From the NCBI GenBank assembly GCA_946528555.1, contig CAMMYS010000001.1, positions 1-30,769 of the forward strand: a DNA stretch of 30,769 bases, in the 5' to 3' direction. Shown here in pieces: positions 12,651 through 20,783 of this stretch (position 1 is the stretch's first letter; every line of letters begins with the position of its first letter). Below the pieces are notes generated by a model, which had not been told where the DNA came from, did no database searches, and saw only the letters and a program-made list of their open reading frames with translations. The DNA is from an uncultured Mycoplasmatota bacterium (GTDB lineage Bacteria; Bacillota_I; Bacilli_A; RF39; UBA660). The position numbers and the translations under genes are program-made.

Positions 12651-12679
12651 ATTATACCACAAAAAAAGCAAAAAGTCAA
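12651..12679 (-). promoter_or_regulatory. Strong promoter of the kinase-like gene
   Basis: Minus strand: TTGACT (12679-12674), 17 bp, TGG-TATAAT (TATAAT at 12656-12651). The -35 forms the loop of the preceding terminator hairpin. Confidence 0.85.
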
Positions 12680-12689
12680 TTTTTGCTTT
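12659..12689 (-). terminator. Terminator of pduL
   Basis: AAAGCAAAAA (12689-12680) and TTTTTGCTTT (12674-12665) form a 10-bp stem with loop TTGAC, then TTTT. It overlaps the pduL stop codon and the next promoter. Confidence 0.8.
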
Positions 12690-13245
12690 ATATAATTTCA
12701 ATATCCATACCAGTTTCTATTCCTAGATCTTCTGCTTCATCTTTATTCATATGATATTCAAGTACACATGTTTCATCAGATTTAATATGTACATTATCCA
12801 TTACTACTCCATTACTACATTTAACTGTAACAATATTTTTAGCTTTTTGATTAAATGTTATTAAATCTTCAGCACTCATATGTATATGTCTATCAGCAAC
12901 TATTGTTGATTCATTTGCTTGATAATTTCCATTAGGACCTATTAATAAAGCATTTTCACTACCTGCTAAATCTCCACTATCTCTAACTGGAGCTTGTATA
13001 CCAAAGTATTCATTATCTCTTTCTAATAATTCTACTTGTGTATATGGTCTACAAGGACCTACTATTCTAATATGTTCTAATTGTTTACCATTTATTTCAA
13101 CAGTAAGAGTTTCTTCTGCTGCAAATTGTCCTTTTTGTGTTAAACTTCTTTTATTATGCAATTCATATCCTTCACCAAATAATTTATCAAGAGCTTCTCT
13201 TGTTAAATGTACATGATGATTTGATACTGCTACTTTTATATTCAT
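12688..13245 (-). CDS. pduL: Phosphate propanoyltransferase/phosphotransacetylase, PduL type
   Basis: 185 aa. PduL exchanges acyl-CoA and acyl phosphate, a step of acetate or propionate fermentation. Two metal-binding repeats are visible: VAVSNHHVHLT (5-15) and VADRHIHMS, with GPCRPYTQVE and DSGDLAGSENALLIGPNG between. No N-terminal encapsulation peptide and no microcompartment genes are nearby, so it is probably the cytosolic phosphotransacetylase for ATP-yielding acetate formation (inference). It starts at ATG 13245 with GGGTGAAG upstream, divergent from the LemA-like gene. Monocistronic with its own terminator. Confidence 0.9.
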   Translation of the reverse strand: MNIKVAVSNHHVHLTREALDKLFGEGYELHNKRSLTQKGQFAAEETLTVEINGKQLEHIRIVGPCRPYTQVELLERDNEYFGIQAPVRDSGDLAGSENALLIGPNGNYQANESTIVADRHIHMSAEDLITFNQKAKNIVTVKCSNGVVMDNVHIKSDETCVLEYHMNKDEAEDLGIETGMDIEII

Positions 13246-13299
13246 ATAACTTCACCCAATATAATTATAATATATTTATTTAAAAAATTATAAAAAATA

Positions 13300-13308
13300 T
13301 GCTATAAT
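13300..13308 (+). promoter_or_regulatory. Extended -10 of the LemA-like gene
   Basis: TGCTATAAT (13300-13308), 21 bases before ATG 13330. The 84-bp divergent intergenic region is nearly pure AT and shows no clear -35 either way. Confidence 0.65.
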
Positions 13309-13329
13309 TGTCATTAGGATGTGACAAAT

Positions 13330-13884
13330 ATGAAAACAGTATATATAATTACACTTATTTTAATCATATTAGCAGTTATACTTGCTTTTGTTATCTTATT
13401 CTATAAATATTATCATGAAAAAATATTAGTTTTATTTAAAAAACTAAATGATACAGAAGAAGAATATAATAGTAAGTTTAATAATAAATATAATATTGTT
13501 AATAAATTTATTGATGAAATTGTTAACAAATATAAAACTGAAAGCAAAGTTTTTGATAATGTTAAAAATATTGAAGAATTAGATACTTCATTAAAAACAG
13601 AAAAATTATTAAATAAATGCTATAAAGAGTTATTACAAATAAAAGAAGATAAGCAAAAAACTAGAGAAATAAAAGTTTTTAGAGAATTAATAAATGAATA
13701 TGAAGAAAATGAATTATCTTTAATATCTTTAAGAACATATCATAATTCTTATACAGTTGTTTATAACAAGTTAATAAGTAAATTTCCATATAATTTAATA
13801 GCTAAATTTAAAAGATATAAAGTTATTAATCTTATTGAAGGAAAAGAATTAGAAGTTGATTTTAATAATGATTTAGAAGTCTAG
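13330..13884 (+). CDS. LemA-like membrane protein
   Basis: 184 aa. One N-terminal membrane span (about 4-26, VYIITLILIILAVILAFVILFY) is followed by a long charged helical domain. Near the C-terminus is YHNSYTVVYNKLISKFPYNLIAKF, which matches the Y-N-x-x-(I/V)-x-x-F/Y-P-x-N-L-I-A pattern of LemA proteins. LemA proteins are exposed outside the membrane and often accompany stress proteases such as HtpX, which is not present here. The start is ATG 13330 with AGGATG upstream; GTG 13321 sits on that RBS and is rejected. It ends in an 8-bp terminator overlapping the stop. Assignment moderate, role unknown. Confidence 0.65.
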   Translation: MKTVYIITLILIILAVILAFVILFYKYYHEKILVLFKKLNDTEEEYNSKFNNKYNIVNKFIDEIVNKYKTESKVFDNVKNIEELDTSLKTEKLLNKCYKELLQIKEDKQKTREIKVFRELINEYEENELSLISLRTYHNSYTVVYNKLISKFPYNLIAKFKRYKVINLIEGKELEVDFNNDLEV

Positions 13885-13900
13885 AAGACTTCTTTTTTTA
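13875..13900 (+). terminator. Terminator of the LemA-like gene
   Basis: AGAAGTCT (13875-13882) pairs with AGACTTCT (13886-13893), followed by a T-run to 13899. Confidence 0.85.
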
Positions 13901-13929
13901 TTGACTAAATATTTTTAAATGATTAAAAT
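13901..13929 (+). promoter_or_regulatory. Promoter of the phospholipase C-like gene
   Basis: TTGACT (13901-13906), 17 bp, TAAAAT (13924-13929), directly abutting the previous terminator. Confidence 0.7.
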
Positions 13930-13951
13930 TATATTTTGCTGGAGGAAAAAT

Positions 13952-14815
13952 ATGCCTACATATAAAACACATGCTATTCATATTACTAAATGTAATGATT
14001 ATATAGATAAAAGAATTGAATTAAATCCTGAGGATTTAAAAGTTTTTTCTTTTGGACCAGATTCTTTAGTATTTACTGATCCAGTTGTATTTAATGCACA
14101 ACATAATAGAGATTCTAAATACTTTTTTATGTTTTTAATGAGTATTATTAAAAATGAAAATGGTTTAGAAAATCCTGAATTAATTAGTTTTTTGTATGGG
14201 CAAATATCTCATTATATATTAGACTACTCTTTTCATCCATATGTATATTATTTAACTGGTAATATGAAAATTAATCAAATAATTGATCCTCATATGCAAT
14301 TAGAATTATGGTTAGATAATTATATTATGGATAAATATGGTATATATGATAAAGATTTCTTTTCTAAATCAAGAATTGATGATCCTAAAACTAGAAGAAT
14401 AATTGATTATGTTTATTTAAGTGTATTTAGATGTCTATTTGCAAGTAATAAGTATGATATAGGTATTAATGCTCTTAAATCATTTGAATCAAATAGATTT
14501 AGTGAAAAACACCCTAAAATAGCTAATTTTGTTGGTGACATAACATATGAAAAGAAAAAGAAAGTGATTGAATGGTTCTTAAATAGAGATAGAAAGACAT
14601 GGTTACAACCATTTAGTGGTGAAGAACATAAAGAATCTTTAAGAGAATTATGGAATAATGCAGTTGCTTTATATATTGAAGCTATTGAAGATGTTAATAG
14701 ATATCTATATGATGGTAAAGAGCTAAACAATAAGATACTTGAATCTAATTCTTCTTATGATACTGCTCTATCTTGGAAGAAACCAAAGAAACTTATTTAT
14801 GCTAAGAAATATTAA
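13952..14815 (+). CDS. Zinc-dependent phospholipase C-like protein
   Basis: 287 aa, no signal peptide. The pattern fits the zinc-dependent phospholipase C / S1-P1-like all-helical fold. Potential zinc ligands are spread along the chain: MPTYKTHAIHITKC at the start, FSFGPDSLVFTDP (Asp), FLYGQISHYILDYSFHPYV (His/Asp cluster, about 85-105) and QIIDPHMQLELWLDNY (His, about 116-130). Many gut Firmicutes carry such short cytoplasmic or wall-associated members of unknown substrate. The start is ATG 13952 with TGGAGG nine bases upstream; an in-frame ATG at 13919 lies within the promoter. It has its own promoter and shares a bidirectional 15-bp terminator with ung. Confidence 0.7.
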   Translation: MPTYKTHAIHITKCNDYIDKRIELNPEDLKVFSFGPDSLVFTDPVVFNAQHNRDSKYFFMFLMSIIKNENGLENPELISFLYGQISHYILDYSFHPYVYYLTGNMKINQIIDPHMQLELWLDNYIMDKYGIYDKDFFSKSRIDDPKTRRIIDYVYLSVFRCLFASNKYDIGINALKSFESNRFSEKHPKIANFVGDITYEKKKKVIEWFLNRDRKTWLQPFSGEEHKESLRELWNNAVALYIEAIEDVNRYLYDGKELNNKILESNSSYDTALSWKKPKKLIYAKKY

Positions 14816-14846
14816 AAGAAGTTAATTTTTGAAATTAACTTCTTTT
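14814..14846. terminator. Bidirectional terminator, phospholipase-like gene and ung
   Basis: A perfect 15-bp stem (14814-14828 with 14832-14846), loop TTG. It starts with AAAA and ends with TTTT on either strand and overlaps the ends of both genes. Confidence 0.9.
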
Positions 14847-15478
14847 ATATTATTTTTCTTTAAAAATTCATTTGCTTTTGAGAAAGGTTTACTTCCAAAG
14901 AAACCTCTTGATGCACTAAGTGGACTTGGATGAACACTTTCTATTACTAAATGTTTTTTATTTGTAATAAACTCTTTTTTACTTCTTGCATAACTACCCC
15001 ATAATATAAATACTATTGGTTCTTCTTTTTGATTTAATAATTTAATAATATGATCTGTTAATAATTGCCATCCTAGTTTAGAATGTGAAAGTGGTTTATC
15101 TTTTTCAACACTTAAAATACTATTTAATAAAAGAACTCCTTCTTTAGCCCAAGGTGTTAAATCACCTTTTGTATTTTTAATACCTAAGTCATTGTAAAGT
15201 TCTTTGTATATGTTTTGTAAACTCGGTGGTAATGGTACTCCTTCTTGTACACTAAATGAAAGGCCATGAGCTTCACCTTCTCCATGATATGGATCTTGAC
15301 CTATTATAACTACTTTTACATTTGAATATGGTGTATATCTTAAAGCATTAAAAATATTTTTATATTCTGGATAACAAGTCTTTGTTTCATATTCATGTTT
15401 AATAACACTCATGAATTTTTTGAATCCTTCACTTTTCCATACTACATCTAGTTTTTCATCCCAATCATTACCTATCAT
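14822..15478 (-). CDS. ung: Uracil-DNA glycosylase
   Basis: 218 aa, the usual family-1 UDG length. It removes uracil from DNA to start base-excision repair. The water-activating loop GQDPYHGEGEAHGLSF (60-75, catalytic D62), the KEGVLLLNSILSV strand with the uracil-binding Asn, and the minor-groove loop HPSPLSASRGFFGSKPFS (catalytic His) are all intact. It starts at ATG 15478 with AGGAG upstream and a TGTTATAAT promoter at 15496-15504. Monocistronic between two terminators. Confidence 0.97.
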   Translation of the reverse strand: MIGNDWDEKLDVVWKSEGFKKFMSVIKHEYETKTCYPEYKNIFNALRYTPYSNVKVVIIGQDPYHGEGEAHGLSFSVQEGVPLPPSLQNIYKELYNDLGIKNTKGDLTPWAKEGVLLLNSILSVEKDKPLSHSKLGWQLLTDHIIKLLNQKEEPIVFILWGSYARSKKEFITNKKHLVIESVHPSPLSASRGFFGSKPFSKANEFLKKNNIKEVNFKN

Positions 15479-15495
15479 ATTTGTCTCCTAAATAA

Positions 15496-15504
15496 ATTAT
15501 AACA
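15496..15504 (-). promoter_or_regulatory. Extended -10 of ung
   Basis: Minus strand TGTTATAAT (15504-15496), directly behind the rlmH terminator T-run. Confidence 0.7.
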
Positions 15505-15532
15505 TAAAAAAGCTATCATTTATGATAGCTTT
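15504..15532 (-). terminator. Terminator of the rplI-dnaB-M23-rlmH operon
   Basis: AAAGCTATCA (15532-15523) pairs with TGATAGCTTT (15518-15509), loop TAAA, then TTTTTA on the minus strand. The stem begins within the last codons of rlmH. Confidence 0.9.
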
Positions 15533-15953
15533 CATTATTAATTATTTTAAATGATCTATATATTTGTTCTAAAAGTATTCCTCTAAATAATCCATGAGGA
15601 AATGTTAATCTAGAAAAAGATAATCTTTTATTACACATATCTTTTATAGATTTATCTAATCCATCAGAACCACCTATTATAAATGTTATATTTCCATAAC
15701 CATTTGAAAATGTATCATTTACTAATTTAGCTAATTCTACTGATGAATATTCTTTGCCATCTATATCCATACAAATATTATAATCTTTTGGATTAATATG
15801 TTTTAATAACTCACTCATTTCTTCTTTAATATTTGAATCTTTTAATTCAATTATTTCTATTTTATGATATTTACTAATTCTAGTTTTATAATCATTTATT
15901 AAATCATTTAAATATTGTTCTTTTATTTTACCTATACATAATATCTTTATCAT
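15516..15953 (-). CDS. rlmH: 23S rRNA pseudouridine-1915 N3-methyltransferase
   Basis: 145 aa, slightly shorter than the common ~159. This SPOUT enzyme methylates m3-pseudouridine 1915 in helix 69 of 23S rRNA. The SAM-binding knot is seen as ITFIIGGSDGLDKS, and the C-terminal signature as LFRGILLEQIYRSFKIINNESYHK. It starts at ATG 15953, whose A is shared with the TAA stop of the M23 gene (TAATG), so translation is coupled. Last gene of the rplI operon. Function is certain by family; shortness is due to small internal differences, not truncation. Confidence 0.95.
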   Translation of the reverse strand: MIKILCIGKIKEQYLNDLINDYKTRISKYHKIEIIELKDSNIKEEMSELLKHINPKDYNICMDIDGKEYSSVELAKLVNDTFSNGYGNITFIIGGSDGLDKSIKDMCNKRLSFSRLTFPHGLFRGILLEQIYRSFKIINNESYHK

Positions 15954-17419
15954 TATTTATATAGTAATAGTGGATTCATAAGTTCTCCATGTTTATAAAC
16001 AGTTAAGTGAAGGTGTACACCAGTTGCTGAACCAGTTCTACCCATAATACCTATAACTTGTCCTTTCTCCACGTGATCTCCTTTTTTAACTCCTACTTTT
16101 GCTAGATGCATGTACCATGAAACATATCCATTACCATGATCTATTTTTATATTCTTTCCTGAACCACCATTATAACCACTTGGTTGTGCTGATATAACTG
16201 TTCCACCTTGAATAGCAAATATATTCTTAGATGCAACACCTGAAATATCTACACCTGTATGTAAGTGTCTTGTATGTCTAATTGGGTGAATTCTATAACC
16301 AAAGTGTGAAGATATTTTAAATGGTTTAACAGTTGGCCATGCCCAATATGTTGTATTACCATAATAAGTAACATGTTGAGAACCATATACAACTATTCTA
16401 TCTTTTGGTTCTTTAATAGTTGTTGATGATACTTGAGCAGTACTTAAAATTTGACCATTAACACTTCTAGATGCGAATGTAACTTGGCTGACTCCATTAG
16501 TACCTTGTTGTTTAACATACATCTCTGAACTACCAATAGATTTATCAAATTCAATTTTAGTATCGAATTTAACATCTTGATATTCTGTTTCCATTGACTC
16601 AACTACAATACCTGATAAAGGACTTACAGGTGATATATTTATTTCTTGACCTACTGCTAGTAAAGCATTTTCACCACCTAATTGTGGATTAGCTACTAGT
16701 AAGTCTTCTACACCCAATTGATTCTTATCAGCTATTTTTTCTAATGTATCATTTGCTTTAACTTTATATTTTTCTTCTAATTCATTAGTACCAAATAAGA
16801 AATATTGACTTAAATCTGTAGCATTAGTAAATATTTTTTCTTCTGTTGAAATATATGCCTTTTTAATAGAAACTTCATCATAAAAATATATAGATGTTAT
16901 TTCTACACCTTCATCTTTTATTTCTTCTTGAGTACCACTTAAATACTTTTCATATTTTTCTTCATCAACAAAGGCTAAAACAGTATTTCTAACAGCTTCA
17001 TCTAAATCTTCTTTATTTAATATATAAAGCTTTGTTTTAGTTTTATCCTCTGTATTTTTGATAGTAACTTCATACCCTTCAATTGTAAATGGATCTAAAT
17101 CTTTAATTTCTTCATATACTTCATCTACACTTTTTAAATCAGTTTTAAAAGTAGATACTTTTCTTACTTCTAAGCTTTGTGGTGAATAAACTTTATCAAC
17201 ATTATATTCTTTTTTGATATCTTGTTGTTCATCATTAATCTTATCATATAGTTTATCTACTGAATCTATAAGACCAATCTTTTCTCCACCCAAATATACT
17301 TGATAATAATTATGTATTTTCTTTTCAACTGGTTTAAATGTCATACAAACATAAATAACAAAAGCACATAGAAATATACTAAAAATTATTAATCCATATG
17401 ATTTTTGATTTTTATTCAT
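15953..17419 (-). CDS. M23 peptidase with LysM and G5 domains
   Basis: 488 aa cell-wall hydrolase. An N-terminal membrane anchor (about 9-27) precedes a ~190-residue extracellular region. Then come LysM (about 218-262, KVKANDTLEKIADKNQLGVEDLL), which binds peptidoglycan, a G5-type segment (about 270-345) and a C-terminal LytM/M23 domain. The zinc ligands are H387 and D391 (HLHTGVD) and H471 (GVHLHLTV), with H438 (WYMHLAK) as catalytic His. The motifs are complete, so active cleavage of peptidoglycan cross-bridges is expected. The start is ATG 17419, inside the end of dnaB (8-base overlap), with GGAAGAGG upstream. It lies between dnaB and rlmH, an operon position where Firmicutes often carry wall-related genes. 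Confidence 0.9.
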   Translation of the reverse strand: MNKNQKSYGLIIFSIFLCAFVIYVCMTFKPVEKKIHNYYQVYLGGEKIGLIDSVDKLYDKINDEQQDIKKEYNVDKVYSPQSLEVRKVSTFKTDLKSVDEVYEEIKDLDPFTIEGYEVTIKNTEDKTKTKLYILNKEDLDEAVRNTVLAFVDEEKYEKYLSGTQEEIKDEGVEITSIYFYDEVSIKKAYISTEEKIFTNATDLSQYFLFGTNELEEKYKVKANDTLEKIADKNQLGVEDLLVANPQLGGENALLAVGQEINISPVSPLSGIVVESMETEYQDVKFDTKIEFDKSIGSSEMYVKQQGTNGVSQVTFASRSVNGQILSTAQVSSTTIKEPKDRIVVYGSQHVTYYGNTTYWAWPTVKPFKISSHFGYRIHPIRHTRHLHTGVDISGVASKNIFAIQGGTVISAQPSGYNGGSGKNIKIDHGNGYVSWYMHLAKVGVKKGDHVEKGQVIGIMGRTGSATGVHLHLTVYKHGELMNPLLLYK

Positions 17420-18752
17420 TTTCCTCTTCCTTATTAATATAATTATCAAATGAACCTGTATTCATTTTAAATATTAAGTTAACACTTCCTGTTGAACCTG
17501 CTCTATGTTTAGCTACTAATAATTGAATTGGTCTATTTACATTACCTGTATATTTGTTATATTCATCACTATGTAAGAATAAAACCATATCGGCATCTTG
17601 TTCTATAGAACCAGATTCTCTTAAGTCTGATAATTTTGGTTGTTTATCATCTTTTCTTTGTTCAACACTACGTGATAATTGAGCAAGTGCTATTACTGGA
17701 ACATTTAATTCCATAGCAAGTTTTTTTATATCACGGCTTATTTCACTAACTTCTTGAACTCTTTGTCCAGAATATTTACTTGAACTAGTTAATAATTGTA
17801 AGTAGTCAATTATTATCAAATCAAGTCCATCTTCACTATTTTTTAATTTTCTACATTTTCTTCTAATTTCACTAACAGTTAAACCACCAGAATCATCTAA
17901 ATAGAATTTAATATCTGATAGTTCACTCATAGCTTCATTCCATTTTTTCCAATCAGTATTTTTTACAATACCATTTTTAAGAACATCACCATCAATTTTA
18001 CCAACGCATCCAAACATTCTCTTGATAATTTCTTCAGCACCCATTTCTAGTGAAAAGAATGCTATAGATTTATGATCATGTATTGCTGCATTAAGTCCAA
18101 TATTTAATGCAAAGGCACTTTTACCACAACCTGGACGACCAGCTATAATAATAACTTGTTTTGGTTGTAATCCATTAGTCATCTTATCAAAGTCATAATA
18201 ACCAGTTCTAACACCAGTTAATTCGCCTTTATTTTCAGATAATGTTTCCATATATTTTTGCATATCTGGAAGAATATCTTGGATTTTTTTAATATCTTTA
18301 CCTAATCTATCATTATATACACTTAAAATATTTCTTTCAGCATTTTCAACAATATTTACTACACTATCTGTTTCATCATAACAATCTTCTTGTATTTTAT
18401 TGGCTTTATCAATTAAATTTCTAAGTACAGCTTTTTCATAAATAATATTTATATAATAACTTAAATTAGCAGTATTAGGAACAGAATCAATAATTTCAGT
18501 TATATATTCTACTCCACCTACTTTTGATAGATTCTTACTTTTATCTAATTCATTACAAACAGTTCCAATATCAACTGGAATATTATTAGTATGTAATTCT
18601 TTCATAGCTTTATAGATTAATCTGTTAGCTTCACTATAAAACATATCGTCACTAACTTCATCCATCATTTTGTCTAAAGCCTGTTTTTCTAAAAAACCAC
18701 AACCTAAAACAGATATCTCTGCATCAATATTTTGAGGTTCCTTTCTTGCCAT
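17412..18752 (-). CDS. dnaB: Replicative DNA helicase DnaB (DnaC in Bacillus naming)
   Basis: 446 aa, the full family length. It unwinds DNA 5' to 3' ahead of the replisome. The N-terminal DnaB domain (PQNIDAEISVLGCGFL...) precedes a RecA-like core with Walker A GRPGCGKS, Walker B LIIIDYLQLL and the conserved SEISRDIKKLA and LSDLRESGSIEQDADMV blocks. No intein. It starts at ATG 18752 with GGAGGG upstream, 8 bp after rplI; the overlap with the M23 gene indicates coupled translation. Confidence 0.97.
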   Translation of the reverse strand: MARKEPQNIDAEISVLGCGFLEKQALDKMMDEVSDDMFYSEANRLIYKAMKELHTNNIPVDIGTVCNELDKSKNLSKVGGVEYITEIIDSVPNTANLSYYINIIYEKAVLRNLIDKANKIQEDCYDETDSVVNIVENAERNILSVYNDRLGKDIKKIQDILPDMQKYMETLSENKGELTGVRTGYYDFDKMTNGLQPKQVIIIAGRPGCGKSAFALNIGLNAAIHDHKSIAFFSLEMGAEEIIKRMFGCVGKIDGDVLKNGIVKNTDWKKWNEAMSELSDIKFYLDDSGGLTVSEIRRKCRKLKNSEDGLDLIIIDYLQLLTSSSKYSGQRVQEVSEISRDIKKLAMELNVPVIALAQLSRSVEQRKDDKQPKLSDLRESGSIEQDADMVLFLHSDEYNKYTGNVNRPIQLLVAKHRAGSTGSVNLIFKMNTGSFDNYINKEEENE

Positions 18753-18760
18753 AAACCCTC

Positions 18761-19198
18761 CTACTTAACTAAATTAACACTCATCTTAAATACAACTTTC
18801 TTATGTAATGTAATTTCTACATCATGATAACCTAGTGTATTAATATCTCCCATAGTATTAATTTTCTTTTTATCAATATCATATCCTAATTTAGAAATTT
18901 CTTCACTAATTTGTTTAGATGTGATATTTCCAAAAACTTTATCATTATTTCCAGTTTTAACTTTAAAAGTAATTACTTTATCTTTAATAGCATTCTTTAT
19001 TTTATTACATTCTTCAATTAAAGCTTCTTCTTTATCATTTCTTTCTTTAATTTCTGCATTTAAAACACCAAGACTTTTTTCAGTATATGGTACTGCTAAT
19101 TTTTCACTAATTAAAAATTTTGCATAACCATCTTTTACTTCTTTAATTTCATCTTTCTTAGCTTGTTTTTTTACATCCTTTAAGAATATTACTTTCAT
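18761..19198 (-). CDS. rplI: 50S ribosomal protein L9
   Basis: 145 aa. L9 binds 23S rRNA near the L1 stalk. The N-terminal signature MKVIFLKDVKKQAKKDEIKEVKDGYAKFLI is intact, followed by the connecting helix and the C-terminal domain. The start is ATG 19198 with AGGAGGTG nine bases upstream; an in-frame TTG two codons earlier is rejected. First gene of the rplI-dnaB-M23-rlmH operon. The DHH-family gene gdpP, usually just upstream in Bacillus, is missing; a divergent unknown gene takes its place. Confidence 0.95.
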   Translation of the reverse strand: MKVIFLKDVKKQAKKDEIKEVKDGYAKFLISEKLAVPYTEKSLGVLNAEIKERNDKEEALIEECNKIKNAIKDKVITFKVKTGNNDKVFGNITSKQISEEISKLGYDIDKKKINTMGDINTLGYHDVEITLHKKVVFKMSVNLVK

Positions 19199-19228
19199 AA
19201 TCAAACACCTCCTAAATAATGTATATTT

Positions 19229-19237
19229 ATTATAGCA
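19229..19237 (-). promoter_or_regulatory. Extended -10 of the rplI-dnaB operon
   Basis: Minus strand TGCTATAAT (19237-19229), 30 bases before ATG 19198; no good -35. Confidence 0.7.
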
Positions 19238-19265
19238 TATTTTCTCTTATTAATTATATATTTAA

Positions 19266-19294
19266 TTGAAAATTTACTATTTTTATTATATACT
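19266..19294 (+). promoter_or_regulatory. Promoter of the tail-anchored protein gene
   Basis: TTGAAA (19266-19271), 17 bp, TATACT (19289-19294), ~21 bases before ATG 19316. Divergent to the rplI promoter. Confidence 0.75.
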
Positions 19295-19315
19295 TATATT
19301 AATAATGGAGGACTT

Positions 19316-20755
19316 ATGTTAGGAGAAAACTTAGACAAACTTAAAGAATTTGAAAAAATATTAAAACAATGCCTTCTTAAAAGATTTGGGGCTTTTCTTC
19401 CTGAAGATAAGATCTCCTTACTTAATAATACTGAATATATTATTGGCAATGAATTTACAGATGGCATGGATAAATTCCAATTTCAAGGAAATATTTTAAG
19501 GCATATGCTTGATTCTGTAATTGATATTACATGCCTTAAAGAAATATCTTTAGATGGATCTAATAGTGCTGTTACTAGTACACTAGTCTATGGAAGAGAA
19601 CTTGAAGATGGTATTATTGAGCTATATACTCAAGAATTAGCTAAATTATTTAAATTAAATATAAATCAAAAAGAAGAATTAAAAGATAATGTTGCTCTTG
19701 CAACTAAGTTAAAAGATGTTTATGGTGATAGTTTAGATGAAAAAGTATTTACTGAAAATGCTTCTAAATTATTAAGTGTTGATGAATTAATTAAACTAAT
19801 TGGTTATTATGAAGATAATGCTGAATTAGATTCAAATGACTGGAATGTTAATGCACAAAAGATTGTAAAAGTTGAAACATTAAAAGAATTAGCTAATACT
19901 TGTGATCAATTAGCTGTACAAAAATATTTAGAAAAAAATAAACAAGTTGCTGATGCATCTAATGATAAAGAAAAAGAAAATAAATTATTTAATGGCATTA
20001 CTTCTAGAAGTGGTAGTATTCAAATCATTTATTTAGACGAAAAGAAATATATTAAATATATAGATATGGCTGGTAAAATTCATCTTGTTGAAGCTCATAA
20101 TTCAGAAAAAGTATCTGAATATTATAGGCAAAAGATTGAAAATCTTAAACCAGATGAACAATTAGATCCAGAACAATTCTTCAAAGAATTATGTGAAATT
20201 GCTGATGAAGAAACAATGACTGAAAGTGATGATATTAACTTTAAAGAATTAAACTTCAATGAAAGCAATATGATTAAGTTTGTTGATACTAGTGAAAAAC
20301 TTGGTAAAGAAACTGTTGAAAATATTCAAGAAAAAAATACTGTTACACATAGTAATGATGGAAAAATACATGCTATTAATGGAACAGATAATGTAATATA
20401 TACTGATAATTCAGTTGGTCATATGGAAGCAAATATAGTTCAAAATGGTCAAAGTTATTCAACTGATGCTGATCAAAATAACATTGATATCAGTAATAGA
20501 GTTCTTAGTGAAGAAGAATACAATGAATTATGTATGAGATATGCTAACAATGAACAGCTTACCCCTGAAGAATTAGATGCTTTAATGAGATCTACTCCAG
20601 AATTAATGGAAGAATCTGGTCCATCATTAAAATATAATGGTGCTTCAAAAAGAATGGCTGCTTTTGCTAATAAATCAATATTAATATATATAGTTATGAT
20701 AGTAGCATTTGTAGGTATATTCATAGGAGCAATGATATTTAGTTTAACAAATTAA
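19316..20755 (+). CDS. Tail-anchored protein of unknown function
   Basis: 479 aa. There is no signal peptide. A long acidic helical cytosolic region (1-450) is followed by one C-terminal membrane span (about 454-476, ILIYIVMIVAFVGIFIGAMIFSL) with three residues after it, so the protein is tail-anchored facing the cytosol. The central part has a Glu/Lys/Asn-rich low-complexity zone. A segment near 400-425 (LSEEEYNELCMRYANNEQLTPEELDALMRSTPEL) is repeat-like. I recognise no enzyme motif. The start at ATG 19316 has GGAGG seven bases upstream. It has its own promoter and a strong terminator and is divergent from rplI-dnaB. It might be a membrane-tethered scaffold (inference only). Confidence 0.8.
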   Translation: MLGENLDKLKEFEKILKQCLLKRFGAFLPEDKISLLNNTEYIIGNEFTDGMDKFQFQGNILRHMLDSVIDITCLKEISLDGSNSAVTSTLVYGRELEDGIIELYTQELAKLFKLNINQKEELKDNVALATKLKDVYGDSLDEKVFTENASKLLSVDELIKLIGYYEDNAELDSNDWNVNAQKIVKVETLKELANTCDQLAVQKYLEKNKQVADASNDKEKENKLFNGITSRSGSIQIIYLDEKKYIKYIDMAGKIHLVEAHNSEKVSEYYRQKIENLKPDEQLDPEQFFKELCEIADEETMTESDDINFKELNFNESNMIKFVDTSEKLGKETVENIQEKNTVTHSNDGKIHAINGTDNVIYTDNSVGHMEANIVQNGQSYSTDADQNNIDISNRVLSEEEYNELCMRYANNEQLTPEELDALMRSTPELMEESGPSLKYNGASKRMAAFANKSILIYIVMIVAFVGIFIGAMIFSLTN

Positions 20756-20783
20756 AATAGATGTCTAAGACATCTATTTTTTA
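20754..20783. terminator. Bidirectional terminator between convergent genes
   Basis: AAAATAGATGTC (20754-20765) pairs with GACATCTATTTT (20769-20780), loop TAA, with T-runs on both strands. It overlaps both genes' ends. Confidence 0.88.

Noticed and set aside
14413..14730. Minus-strand frame opposite the phospholipase-like gene
   Set aside because: No RBS; the plus-strand gene has zinc-ligand motifs, promoter and terminator.
15516..15953. rlmH as a truncated gene because it is ~14 residues short
   Set aside because: Both the start and the C-terminal signature are intact, and the operon context is normal.
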